Positions 50,280-58,973 of a stretch of DNA of 64,000 nucleotides are shown piece by piece. Every line of letters starts with the position of its first letter. The stretch's first letter is position 1. Source of the stretch: Mesorhizobium norvegicum. GTDB lineage: Bacteria; Pseudomonadota; Alphaproteobacteria; Rhizobiales; Rhizobiaceae. The translations under genes and the position numbers were made by a program. The stretch covers positions 1-64,000 of the forward strand of contig NZ_SMYZ01000042.1 of assembly GCF_004919685.1 (NCBI RefSeq), given 5' to 3'. The notes under the pieces were generated by a model. That model did not search any database, was not told the origin of the DNA, and saw nothing but the letters and a program-made list of their open reading frames with translations.

Positions 50280-50541
50280 TGAATTCCTTGTCGTGGACCG
50301 GGGCGCCCGGTGCCTGCTTGTCGAGCGACTGGCGGTATTGGATGCAGCCGCGCATGAATTTGGGCCAAGGCGGCACGGCGATCGATGGTTCGGTCTTCTC
50401 CGGCAAAAGGTCCCACAGATCGGGGTGATGCCAGCACAGATCATGGCCGGTTGCATCGCGATGCTGGCGAATGCCGGCGCGCAGTTTTTTCACCTCCGCG
50501 ATCAGCGCATCGCGGTCAAGGGATTGCAGATCATCGTCCAT
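50272..50541 (-). CDS. Small conserved protein between queA and tgt
   Basis: 89 residues: a coiled N-terminal region (DLQSLDRDALIAEVKKLRAGIRQHR) and a Trp/Pro-rich tail (CWHHPDLWDLLPEKTEPS, VPPWPKFMRGCIQYRQSLD). It overlaps queA at the start and tgt at the end, so it is translated with both. Not recognised; similar short proteins occupy this place in other rhizobia. Confidence 0.75.
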   Translation of the reverse strand: MDDDLQSLDRDALIAEVKKLRAGIRQHRDATGHDLCWHHPDLWDLLPEKTEPSIAVPPWPKFMRGCIQYRQSLDKQAPGAPVHDKEFNG

Positions 50542-51619
50542 CGCTCGTCTCCGCTCGAAAAAGCAGGCTTGCGTCGCCATAGGAATAGAATCTGTAGCGG
50601 TTCTCGATCGCATGCGCATAGGCCGTACGCATCGTGTCGAGGCCGCTGAAGGCCGAAACCAGCATGAACAGCGTCGAGCGCGGCAGATGGAAATTGGTCA
50701 TCAGCATGTCGGCGGTGCGAAAGCGGTAGCCGGGCGTGATGAAGATATCGGTCGGGCCGGACCAGGCAAGCAGAGTGCCGTCCTCACGCGCCGCGCTCTC
50801 CAGCAGGCGCAGCGAGGTCGTACCGACGGCGACAATGCGCCCACCCCTCGCCTTGGCCGCATTGAGCGCATCCGCGGTTTCTCGGCTGACCGAACCCGTC
50901 TCGGCATGCATCTTGTGGTCGGCGGTGTCGTCCGCCTTCACCGGCAGGAACGTGCCGGCGCCGACATGCAAGGTGACGAAGCGGCGTTCGATGCCCTTGG
51001 CGTCAAGCGCTGCAAAAAGCTCAGGCGTGAAATGCAGGCCCGCTGTCGGTGCCGCGACGGCGCCTTCCTCGCGGGCATAGATGGTCTGGTAGTCGGCCCG
51101 GTCGCGTTCGTCGTCGTCACGCTTCGAGGCGATATAGGGCGGCAGCGGAATGTGGCCGACCGCGTGCAGTGCCTCGTCGAGGAAGGGTCCCGACAGGTCG
51201 AAGCCAAGCAGTGCCTCGCCGCCCTCGCCTTTCTCGATCACCGTGGCGTCGAGTTGGCCGAGGAAACAGGAATTGCCGTCATGGCCGAAATGGATGCGGT
51301 CGCCGGCTGCGATGCGCTTGCCCGGCCGCATGAAGGCCAGCCAGCGGTCCGGCGCCGTGCGCATGTGCAGCGTGGCTTCGACCTGAGCCGCCGCCTCGCC
51401 GCGCCGCCTGATGCCTTTGAGCTGCGCCGGAATGACCTTGGTGTCGTTGAAAACCAGCACGTCGCCAGCCCTCAGCAGGGACGGCAGGTCGCCAACCCTG
51501 CGGTCGTCCAGCCCTTCGCCGGGCTTGACCACCAGCATTTTGGCGCTGTCGCGCGGCTCCACCGGGCGAAGCGCGATGCGCTCCTCCGGCAGATCGAAGT
51601 CAAAGAGATCGACACGCAT
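50531..51619 (-). CDS. queA: S-adenosylmethionine:tRNA ribosyltransferase-isomerase QueA
   Basis: 362-residue enzyme that turns preQ1-34 tRNA into epoxyqueuosine using the ribosyl part of SAM. Signature stretches: DLPEERIALRPVEPRDSAKM (split), DVLVFNDTKVIPAQLKG, GAVAAPTAGLHFTPELFAAL and TNFHLPRSTLFMLVSAFSGLD (split). Its ATG overlaps the stop of the DMT transporter gene (TGATG). Confidence 0.96.
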   Translation of the reverse strand: MRVDLFDFDLPEERIALRPVEPRDSAKMLVVKPGEGLDDRRVGDLPSLLRAGDVLVFNDTKVIPAQLKGIRRRGEAAAQVEATLHMRTAPDRWLAFMRPGKRIAAGDRIHFGHDGNSCFLGQLDATVIEKGEGGEALLGFDLSGPFLDEALHAVGHIPLPPYIASKRDDDERDRADYQTIYAREEGAVAAPTAGLHFTPELFAALDAKGIERRFVTLHVGAGTFLPVKADDTADHKMHAETGSVSRETADALNAAKARGGRIVAVGTTSLRLLESAAREDGTLLAWSGPTDIFITPGYRFRTADMLMTNFHLPRSTLFMLVSAFSGLDTMRTAYAHAIENRYRFYSYGDASLLFRAETSDGR

Positions 51620-52068
51620 CAGTAGAGCCGGACGAGCAGCGCTCCGGCCAGCAGCAGCACCGCGCCGGCGATGCGGCCGAGCGAGATTTCACGCACCGCG
51701 ACGCCGAGGAAACCGACGCGGTCGATGAGCATGCCAGCCAGCAACTGGCCGGCCACCAGAAACGCCATCAGCGCGGCGGCGCCGATGCGTGGCGTCAGAA
51801 CCGTCGACAGCGTGACATAGAAGCCGCCGAGCATGCCGCCGGCCACGAACAGCCAGGGCGCCGGCGCTTTCCAGTCGAGCGAGATGCCTTGCAGCCTCAC
51901 CACCGTAACGGAGATGATGCCGAGCACGATCGCGCCCGACAGGAACGAAAACGCAGCCGCCGCGACCGGGAGACCCAGGCCGCGCGCCAACTGCGAATTG
52001 ATCGGTGCCTGAATGGCAATGAAGGCGCCGGACAGGATGCCGAAAAGCGACCAGACGACGCCCATCAT
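51619..52068 (-). CDS. DMT-family transporter, YdcZ type (DUF606)
   Basis: 149-residue membrane protein with about five hydrophobic segments, the length of the single-domain DUF606 family (half of a normal EamA exporter). FGILSGAFIAIQAPINSQLAR and GGMLGGFYVTLSTVLTPRIGAA are family features. Probably dimeric. Substrate unknown. Sits between ppiB and queA, with the queA start overlapping its stop. Confidence 0.85.
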   Translation of the reverse strand: MMGVVWSLFGILSGAFIAIQAPINSQLARGLGLPVAAAAFSFLSGAIVLGIISVTVVRLQGISLDWKAPAPWLFVAGGMLGGFYVTLSTVLTPRIGAAALMAFLVAGQLLAGMLIDRVGFLGVAVREISLGRIAGAVLLLAGALLVRLY

Positions 52069-52080
52069 TGTCGTTTGCCC

Positions 52081-52593
52081 TTACTTGACGTCGGCCGCGA
52101 CCTTCAGCGACACGATCTTGTCGGGATCCTGCACCGGCTCGCCGCGCTTGATCTTGTCGACATTGTCCATGCCTTCGATGACCTGGCCCCAGACCGTGTA
52201 CTGGCGGTTGAGGAAGGCGGCGTCGTCGAAGCAGATGAAGAACTGCGAATTGGCCGAGTTCGGGTTCTGCGACCGGGCCATCGAGCAGGTGCCGCGGCCA
52301 TGGTTGGCGTTGGAGAATTCAGCCTTCAGATCCGGCTTTTCCGAGCCGCCCATGCCCGCGCGGGATGGAGCAAATGTCGGTTTCGAGGAATTGCCGAACT
52401 TGACGTCGCCGGTCTGCGCCATGAAGCCCTCGATGACGCGGTGGAAGACCACGCCGTCATAGGCGCCTTCCCTAGCCAGTTCCTTGATGCGGGCGACATG
52501 GCCGGGCGCCAGGTCGGGGAAAAGTTCAATGACGACCTTGCCCTTGGTCGTTTCCATGATGAGCGCGTTCTCGCGGTCCTTGATTTCGGCCAT
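52081..52593 (-). CDS. ppiB: Cytoplasmic peptidyl-prolyl cis-trans isomerase (cyclophilin)
   Basis: 170-residue cyclophilin without signal peptide. Active site region VVFHRVIEGFMAQTGDVKFGN, then GTCSMARSQNPNSANSQFFICFDD and WGQVIEGMDNVDKI. Follows the periplasmic cyclophilin gene by 40 bp, and its sequence is closely related to it, suggesting a tandem duplication. Confidence 0.93.
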   Translation of the reverse strand: MAEIKDRENALIMETTKGKVVIELFPDLAPGHVARIKELAREGAYDGVVFHRVIEGFMAQTGDVKFGNSSKPTFAPSRAGMGGSEKPDLKAEFSNANHGRGTCSMARSQNPNSANSQFFICFDDAAFLNRQYTVWGQVIEGMDNVDKIKRGEPVQDPDKIVSLKVAADVK

Positions 52594-52633
52594 GTCAGAT
52601 ATCCTTTTGAGAAAACAGAGTTATTTGACAATT

Positions 52634-53221
52634 TTACTTGTCGGCGGCGATGCGCACTTTGATCATCCGGTCGGGATCGGAGACCGTGCCGTTGTCCGCC
52701 TGGTCGCCCTTCTTGATATGGTCCACCAGCTCCATGCCGCTGACGACATTGCCGACGATGGTGTACTGGCCATCGAGCGGCGGCGCCGGCGCGAACATGA
52801 TGAAGAACTGCGAATTGGCGGAGTTGGGGTCCTGCGAGCGGGCCATGCCGACCACCCCGCGCTTGTAGTGTTCGGTCTGTGAGAATTCGGCCGGCAGGTC
52901 TGGCAGGTCGGAACCGCCGGTGCCGACGGCCTCGGCGCTGAAACCCTTCTTCATATTGCCGAACTTGACGTCGCCGGTCTGTGCCATGAAACCGTCGATG
53001 ACGCGGTGGAAGGCGACATTGTCATAGGCGCCCTGGCGCACCAGCGTCTTGATCTGGGCGACATGCTTGGGCGCGAGGTCGGGCCTCAGCGCAATGGTGA
53101 CGTCGCCGTCCTTCAGTGTGATGATCATGGTGTTTTCCGGGTCGGCGGCGAAAGCCGAGACCGATGCGGTCACAAGACCGGCAAGCACAACGAGGAACGA
53201 GGCGAGCTTTTTCAGCTGCAT
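52634..53221 (-). CDS. Periplasmic peptidyl-prolyl cis-trans isomerase (cyclophilin)
   Basis: 195-residue cyclophilin with a signal peptide (QLKKLASFLVVLAGLVTASVSAFA) and the active-site region VAFHRVIDGFMAQTGDVKFGN, GVVGMARSQDPNSANSQFFIMF. Sits 16 bp downstream of coaD. The signal peptide separates it functionally from the cytosolic paralogue next door. Confidence 0.93.
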   Translation of the reverse strand: MQLKKLASFLVVLAGLVTASVSAFAADPENTMIITLKDGDVTIALRPDLAPKHVAQIKTLVRQGAYDNVAFHRVIDGFMAQTGDVKFGNMKKGFSAEAVGTGGSDLPDLPAEFSQTEHYKRGVVGMARSQDPNSANSQFFIMFAPAPPLDGQYTIVGNVVSGMELVDHIKKGDQADNGTVSDPDRMIKVRIAADK

Positions 53222-53237
53222 ATCTGTCTCCGGGGTC

Positions 53238-53738
53238 TTATTTCTTGAATTTGGCGGTGAGCGCGCCAGCGACAGCCGCCGGCACGAAGGGGCGGATGTC
53301 GCCTCCCATCGAGGCAATCTGGCGGACAAGTGTGGCGGTAATGGTGCGCACGGAGGGGCTGGCGGGCAGAAAAACCGTCTGCAGTTCAGGCGCCATGGTC
53401 TCGTTCATGCCGGCCATCTGCATCTCATAGTCGAGATCGGTGCCGTCGCGCAGGCCGCGGATCATGATCGAGGCGCCCTGCTTCCTGGCCGCGTCGATGA
53501 CCAGCCCGTCGAAGGCGACGACCTTGATGCGGGCGCCGTCGCGGCCGAATTCCGCCTTCGTCGCCGTCTCGATCAGCTTCACCCGCTCCTCGAAGGAAAA
53601 TAGAGGCTGCTTGCCCGGATGGATGCCGATCGCCGCATAAACCATATCGGCCACGGCCAGCGAGGCCTTCAGCACATCGAGATGGCCGTTGGTCAGCGGG
53701 TCGAAGGAGCCGGCATAGAGGGCGATGCGTTCAGTCAT
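53238..53738 (-). CDS. coaD: Phosphopantetheine adenylyltransferase
   Basis: 166-residue enzyme for the fourth step of CoA synthesis (4'-phosphopantetheine + ATP). Nucleotidyltransferase motif YAGSFDPLTNGHLD (T/HxGH form), IRGLRDGTDLDYEMQMAGMN (split) and the C-terminal SPSVRTITATLVRQIA, the ISSTxVR equivalent. First gene of the coaD-ppi-ppiB-DMT-queA-orf-tgt run. Confidence 0.96.
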   Translation of the reverse strand: MTERIALYAGSFDPLTNGHLDVLKASLAVADMVYAAIGIHPGKQPLFSFEERVKLIETATKAEFGRDGARIKVVAFDGLVIDAARKQGASIMIRGLRDGTDLDYEMQMAGMNETMAPELQTVFLPASPSVRTITATLVRQIASMGGDIRPFVPAAVAGALTAKFKK

Positions 53739-53932
53739 GGCAGGTGCTTCTAGCGAGCCTCTCTCGCAAAGGCAAATCCGATCGGCGCGCCGGCCGTGAA
53801 CCTTTTCCGGCACATGAACGACAGATGAACACGCTGATCACGAAGCCTTCACGCAGCGTTCACTAGGTTGCACCTTAATAAGATGAAACCAAAATCCCAT
53901 CTATCCGTTGTTAGGCGCAGGAGAACACGCAT

Positions 53933-54085
53933 ATGCTGATCTACATGCTCGCCACCGCAATGACCGTCGCCATGCTGATCGCCACCGTATTTGGGCTGCA
54001 TCAGGAGGCACAACGCGTCCGCGTCAGGGCAAACACCAAGCGCTTCGAAGGCTTCGGCCCCCGCAAGCCATATCGTCACTACTGA
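53933..54085 (+). CDS. 50-residue single-TM small protein
   Basis: Short frame starting ATG 53933 behind GCAGGAGA. The product begins MLIYMLATAMTVAMLIATVF, one membrane segment, and continues with the basic tail HQEAQRVRVRANTKRFEGFG and ends RKPYRHY. The good ribosome binding site, the membrane helix followed by a basic tail, and a hairpin terminator-like structure downstream argue for a real gene. Not recognised. Confidence 0.65.
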   Translation: MLIYMLATAMTVAMLIATVFGLHQEAQRVRVRANTKRFEGFGPRKPYRHY

Positions 54086-54106
54086 TAAAGCCTGAACTTG
54101 CTGCCG

Positions 54107-54126
54107 CGCCGGCCGATGGGCCGGCG
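54107..54126 (+). terminator. GC-rich hairpin after the 50-residue gene
   Basis: Perfect 8-bp stem CGCCGGCC/GGCCGGCG with loop GATG, 21 bp beyond the stop codon. The following sequence TTGCTATG is not a strong T-run, so termination may be partial. Confidence 0.5.
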
Positions 54127-54157
54127 TTGCTATGTCAAAACCTGGGTGCCGGACCTA

Positions 54158-54261
54158 ATGCATGTCGCCCAAAAGTGACCTCGGTTTTGGGAGAACGACA
54201 TGCATAAAAACAAAGACCTAAAGCGGGTCGCTTGAATCCGTTCAGGCGCGACACGCTTTAG
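54158..54261. repeat. RIME-like two-palindrome element supplying the gyrA stop codon
   Basis: 104 bp with two long dyads: ATGCATGTCG/CGACATGCAT (54158-54167 with 54196-54205, nested CCCAAAA/TTTTGGG) and CTAAAGCGGGTCGC/GCGACACGCTTTAG (starting at 54219 and ending at 54261, one mismatch). The gyrA TAA stop (54258-54260) lies inside the last arm. The layout matches Rhizobium intergenic mosaic elements. Confidence 0.8.
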
Positions 54262-57062
54262 TCCGCACCCTCCGGACCGGCGTCAGGCGCCGGAGCGGCA
54301 TCAGCACCGCCCTCGACGGTCTCTTCGCTTTCTTCGTCCGATTGCGGTTCCGAGATCCGCTCGACCGAAACCACCTTTTCACCTTCAGCCGTGTTGAAGA
54401 TGGTCACGCCCTTGGTGGCGCGGCTGGCGAAACGGATGCCGTTGACCGGAACCCGGATGACGGTGCCGCCATCCGAGACCAGCATGATCTGGTCGTCATT
54501 GCCGACCGGGAAGGTCGCCACCAGCCGGCCGATCTCGGCTACCTTTGACACGTCGGTGGCACGGATGCCCTTGCCGCCGCGTCCCGTCAGCCGGAAATCA
54601 TAGGACGAAGAGCGCTTGCCGTAGCCGAATTCGGTCACCGTCAGCACGTACTTCTCATGCGCCTTGAGGAACTCGTAGCGTTCGTCGGAAAGCTCCGTCT
54701 CCTCGCCGACCTCTTCATTGGTCAGCGCGATCTCTTCCTCTTCGCCGGCAGCGATTCCGGCGGCAAGCCGCCGTTCGGCCGCCGCCCGCTTGAGATAGGC
54801 TGCGCGCTCGGCCGGCGGCGCATCGACATTCTCGATCACCGACATCGAGATGATGCGGTCGGTCTCAGCCATGGTGATGCCGCGCACGCCGACCGAATTG
54901 CGGCTCTGGAAGACGCGCACGTCGCCGACCGAGAAGCGGATGCACTGGCCGGAACTGGCGGTCAGAAGCACGTCGTCATTGTCGGTGCAGGTCTCGACGC
55001 CAAGAATCTCGTCGCCATCCTCCTCCAGCTTCATGGCGATCTTGCCGTTGCGGTTGACCTGGACGAAGTCGGAAAGCTTGTTGCGGCGCACGGTGCCACG
55101 CGTGGTGGCGAACATCACGTCGAGCTCGCCCCAGCTGGTCTCGTCCTCGGGCAGCGGCATGATGGTGGTAATGCGCTCGCCCTGCTCCAGCGGCAGCATG
55201 TTGATCAGCGCCTTGCCGCGTGACTGCGGATTGCCGATCGGCAGCCGCCAGACCTTTTCCTTGTAGACGATGCCGCGCGAGGAGAAGAACAGCACCGGCG
55301 TATGCGTGTTGGCGACGAACAGCCGGGTGACGAAATCCTCTTCCTTGGTCGACATGCCGGAGCGGCCCTTGCCGCCGCGGCGCTGCGCCCGGTAGAGCGA
55401 CAGCGGAACGCGCTTGATGTAGCCGGAATGGCTCACCGTCACGACCATGTCCTCGCGCTGGATCAGGTCCTCGTCTTCCATGTCCGCCCCACCATCGGTG
55501 AGCTCGGTGCGGCGCGGCGTGCCGAACTCGTCGCGAACGGCGGCAAGCTCGTCCTTGACGATCTGCTGAACGCGCGCGCGGGACGACAAAATGTCCAGAT
55601 AATCAATGATTTCGGCGCCGATCGTGTTCAACTCGTCGGCGATTTCGTCGCGGCCGAGCGCGGTCAGGCGCTGCAGGCGCAGTTCGAGGATGGCGCGCGC
55701 CTGCTCCTCGGACAGATTGTAGGTACCGTCCTCGTTGATGCGATGGCGCGGATCGTCGATCAGAAGGATCAGCGATTCGACGTCGCCGGACGGCCAGCGC
55801 CGCTCCATCAACTGCTCGCGCGCGGTCTGCGGATCCGGCGCGGTGCGGATCAGCTTGATGACCTCGTCGATGTTGGCGACGGCGATGGCGAGACCGACCA
55901 GCACATGGGCGCGGTCGCGCGCCTTGCGCAGCAGGAATTTCGTCCGCCGGGTGATCACCTCCTCGCGGAAGGCCACAAAGGCCTTAAGCATGTCGGTCAG
56001 GTTCATCACTTCCGGCTTGCCGCCGTTCAGCGCCACCATATTGGCGCCGAAAGAGGTCTGCAGCGGCGTGAAACGATAGAGCTGGTTGAGGATGACGTCG
56101 GCAACGGCGTCGCGCTTCAATTCGATGACGACCCGGTAGCCCTGGCGGTCGCTCTCGTCGCGAATGTCGGAAATGCCCTCGATGCGCTTGTCGCGCACCA
56201 GTTCGGCCATCTTCTCAATCATCGACGACTTGTTCACCTGGTAGGGAACTTCGGTGATGATGATGGATTCGCGGTCGTTGCCGCGCTGTTCGATGTTGAC
56301 ACGCCCGCGCATGACGATGGAGCCGCGGCCGGTCGAATAGGCGCTGTAGATGCCGGAACGGCCAAGCACAATGCCGCCGGTCGGGAAATCCGGTCCCGGA
56401 ATGATCTCCATCAGCGCCGGCAGGTCGATTGCCGGATTGTCGATGATGGCGATGGCGCCGTTGCAGATTTCGCCGAGATTGTGCGGTGGGATGTTTGTCG
56501 CCATGCCGACCGCGATGCCGCCGGAGCCGTTGACCAGAAGGTTGGGAAACCGTGCCGGCAGAACCTTCGGTTCGCTGCCCGACGCATCGTACGTGTCCTG
56601 GAAATCGACGGTGTCCTTGTCGATATCCTCCAAAAGCTCGTGTGCGACCTTGGTCAGCCGCGCTTCCGTGTAGCGCATCGCCGCCGGCGGATCGCCGTCG
56701 ATGGAGCCGAAATTGCCCTGTCCGTCGATCAGCGGCACGCGCAGCGACCAATCCTGCGCCATGCGTACCAAGGCGTCATAGATGGAAGCGTCGCCATGCG
56801 GATGGTATTTACCCATCACGTCGGCGACCGGACGCGCCGACTTCACATATTTGCGGTTCCAGTGGTAGCCGCTCTCATGGGCAGCGAAGAGAATGCGGCG
56901 ATGCACCGGCTTCAGGCCGTCGCGCACGTCGGGCAGCGCGCGGCTGACGATCACGCTCATGGCGTAATCGAGATAGGAACGCTGCATCTCCTCGACGATG
57001 GATATCGGCTCGATGCCGGTGGGGCCGCCGTCGGCGCCGCGCGGTGTCTTCTGGTCGGTCAA
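54258..57062 (-). CDS. gyrA: DNA gyrase subunit A
   Basis: 934-residue type II topoisomerase subunit that breaks and rejoins DNA. The active-site Tyr is in PPAAMRYTEARLT. The quinolone-determining region reads HPHGDASIYDALVRMAQ, with Ala at the E. coli Ser83 position and the acidic Asp87 kept. The C-terminal beta-pinwheel has an alphaproteobacterial Glu-rich insert (AAGEEEEIALTNEEVGEETE) and an acidic tail. Its last codon and stop fall in the RIME-like element. Confidence 0.97.
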   Translation of the reverse strand: MTDQKTPRGADGGPTGIEPISIVEEMQRSYLDYAMSVIVSRALPDVRDGLKPVHRRILFAAHESGYHWNRKYVKSARPVADVMGKYHPHGDASIYDALVRMAQDWSLRVPLIDGQGNFGSIDGDPPAAMRYTEARLTKVAHELLEDIDKDTVDFQDTYDASGSEPKVLPARFPNLLVNGSGGIAVGMATNIPPHNLGEICNGAIAIIDNPAIDLPALMEIIPGPDFPTGGIVLGRSGIYSAYSTGRGSIVMRGRVNIEQRGNDRESIIITEVPYQVNKSSMIEKMAELVRDKRIEGISDIRDESDRQGYRVVIELKRDAVADVILNQLYRFTPLQTSFGANMVALNGGKPEVMNLTDMLKAFVAFREEVITRRTKFLLRKARDRAHVLVGLAIAVANIDEVIKLIRTAPDPQTAREQLMERRWPSGDVESLILLIDDPRHRINEDGTYNLSEEQARAILELRLQRLTALGRDEIADELNTIGAEIIDYLDILSSRARVQQIVKDELAAVRDEFGTPRRTELTDGGADMEDEDLIQREDMVVTVSHSGYIKRVPLSLYRAQRRGGKGRSGMSTKEEDFVTRLFVANTHTPVLFFSSRGIVYKEKVWRLPIGNPQSRGKALINMLPLEQGERITTIMPLPEDETSWGELDVMFATTRGTVRRNKLSDFVQVNRNGKIAMKLEEDGDEILGVETCTDNDDVLLTASSGQCIRFSVGDVRVFQSRNSVGVRGITMAETDRIISMSVIENVDAPPAERAAYLKRAAAERRLAAGIAAGEEEEIALTNEEVGEETELSDERYEFLKAHEKYVLTVTEFGYGKRSSSYDFRLTGRGGKGIRATDVSKVAEIGRLVATFPVGNDDQIMLVSDGGTVIRVPVNGIRFASRATKGVTIFNTAEGEKVVSVERISEPQSDEESEETVEGGADAAPAPDAGPEGAD

Positions 57063-57170
57063 ATCGGATCACAATCTAATCAGGAATCACTTGGGCCTTA
57101 TATAGGAAGCAAGGCCGAAACTCCAACGTCCGCGGCACTTTTCCAGTGTCATTTTTGGTGGTAATTTCAA

Positions 57171-58973
57171 ATGGATACCACTGATTGCGACGATATGGCC
57201 AAGGCGGTTTTCGCCGCCACCGATGCAAAAGCCTGCAATGGACCGTTTTCCCCTGCGAAAGCCACGAGCGCGATGAATTGGACCCCGTGGCTGCCTTTGC
57301 GAGCACTGAGCGGTTGGCGACCCCGGGATCTCAACAGCGATCTGATCGCGGGCGTGACATTGGCGGCGATTGCCATTCCCGAACAGATGGCAACGGCCCG
57401 GCTGGGCGGCTTTGCCCCAGAGATCGGCTTCTTCGCCTTTGTTGCCGGTTCGGTGGCATTTGCTCTGTTCGGGGCCAACCGGCATCTCTCGTCCGGCGCG
57501 GATTCGACCATCACGCCCTTGTTTGCCGGCGGTCTCGCTGTGCTAGCGGCATCCGGGTCGCCGCATTATCTGGCGCTGGCAGCCATGCTGGCGCTGATGG
57601 TCGGGCTGATCGTGACCCTAAGCGGTGTCTTTCGCCTTGGCTGGATCGCCGACCTTTTGTCGGTGCCGGTCACGACAGGTTTTCTGGCCGGCATCGCCGT
57701 CCATATCATCGTTTCGCAATTGCCCGGACTGCTCGGCCTGCCCTCCGAAAGCGGCGAAACCTTGCGGCACATCGGTGAGATCGCCGGCAATCTCCATCTC
57801 ACCAATCCCTGGAGCCTCGCGCTCGGCCTCAGTGTGTTCGCGATCGTGTTCTGCGCCGACCGGATCAGCGCCCGCATCCCCGGCGCGTTGATCGGCATGG
57901 TGCTCGCCACCATGGCGGTTGCCGTCTTCGGCCTTAAGGACCGCGGCGTCGAGGTGCTCGGCACCTTGCCCAACGGCCTGCCACAGGCCGGCCTGCCGCT
58001 TACCAGCCTCGACGATGTGCAGGCGCTGTTTCCACTGGCATTGCTGATCGCCATCGTCGTCATGGTGCAGACGGCGGCCACCTCCCGCTCCTTCGCGCCG
58101 CGGCAGGGCGAGGCTCCCGACGTCAATCGCGATTTCGTCGGCGTTGGCGCCGGCAGCATCGCATCCAGCCTGTTCGGCGCCTTTGCCGTCAATGCCAGCC
58201 CGCCGCGCACCGCAATCGTCGCCCAGTCGGGCGGCCGCTCGCAATTGTCCGGCCTCATTGCCGCGGCCATCGTGCTGACGCTCGGTGCTTTCGGCGGCGG
58301 CCTGCTTGCCGATGTTCCACAGGCGGCCCTTGCCGGCGTTCTGTTGTTCGTGGCGCAGCACATTTTGCGCTGGAAGGTGTTCGCCAGTGTCTACCGGCAG
58401 GCGCCGGTCGAATTCGCACTGATCCTCATCACCATGGCGGCCATCATCGTGCTGCCGATCGAGACCGGCGTGGCGATCGGTATCGGCCTGTCGCTGCTGC
58501 ACGGAATCTGGAGCGCGACCCGCACGCTTCCGATCGAACTGGAACAGGTGCCGGGCACTTCGGTGTGGTGGCCGCCCGGCAACCCAGCTGTCGGCGAACA
58601 GCTCCCCGGCGTGCTGGTCGCGGCGTTCCAGGCGCCGCTGTCTTTCGTCAATGCCGACCGCTTCAAGCGTGGCCTTTGCGATCTCATCGACACCAGGAGC
58701 GAAAGCGTGAGGCTGGTCGTGCTGGAGGCCAGCAACATCGTCGAAATCGACTATACAGCCGCGCAAGCCCTGATCGACACCGTCACCCATTGCCGCAAGG
58801 CGGGCGCGATATTTGCCATCGCGCGATTGGAATCGCTGCGTGCCCAGGCGGCGCTGGCACGATTTGGCATCGCCGAACTGATCGGTCCCGAGCGGATCTT
58901 TCACAGCGTCGATGCCGCCATCAGGACGCTCGGTCCAGGCCAAAAGCCGCCACAACAGGACGAAGTCAAATGA
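57171..58973 (+). CDS. SulP family anion transporter with STAS domain
   Basis: 600-residue SulP/SLC26 transporter. The membrane domain starts with the phosphopantothenate-like RDLNSDLIAGVTLAAIAIPEQMATARLGG (split), then VNASPPRTAIVAQSGGRSQLSGLIAA (split). The C-terminal STAS domain (VLEASNIVEIDYTAAQALIDTV) regulates transport. The anion (sulfate, bicarbonate, or other) is not known. The start is uncertain, with ATGs at 57171, 57195 and 57273. Coupled by ATGA to the next gene. Confidence 0.87.
   Translation: MDTTDCDDMAKAVFAATDAKACNGPFSPAKATSAMNWTPWLPLRALSGWRPRDLNSDLIAGVTLAAIAIPEQMATARLGGFAPEIGFFAFVAGSVAFALFGANRHLSSGADSTITPLFAGGLAVLAASGSPHYLALAAMLALMVGLIVTLSGVFRLGWIADLLSVPVTTGFLAGIAVHIIVSQLPGLLGLPSESGETLRHIGEIAGNLHLTNPWSLALGLSVFAIVFCADRISARIPGALIGMVLATMAVAVFGLKDRGVEVLGTLPNGLPQAGLPLTSLDDVQALFPLALLIAIVVMVQTAATSRSFAPRQGEAPDVNRDFVGVGAGSIASSLFGAFAVNASPPRTAIVAQSGGRSQLSGLIAAAIVLTLGAFGGGLLADVPQAALAGVLLFVAQHILRWKVFASVYRQAPVEFALILITMAAIIVLPIETGVAIGIGLSLLHGIWSATRTLPIELEQVPGTSVWWPPGNPAVGEQLPGVLVAAFQAPLSFVNADRFKRGLCDLIDTRSESVRLVVLEASNIVEIDYTAAQALIDTVTHCRKAGAIFAIARLESLRAQAALARFGIAELIGPERIFHSVDAAIRTLGPGQKPPQQDEVK

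Noticed and set aside
54158..54261. Phage attachment site or CRISPR from the palindromes near gyrA
   Set aside because: Two long hairpins without regular spacers or integrase; layout fits a RIME-type element.
55302..57164. Plus-strand frame of 620 codons opposite gyrA
   Set aside because: Same cause as above: antisense shadow in high-GC coding sequence with His/Asp-rich composition.
57618..58955. Minus-strand frame of 445 codons opposite the SulP gene
   Set aside because: The plus-strand SulP protein has clear transporter and STAS motifs; this frame has none.
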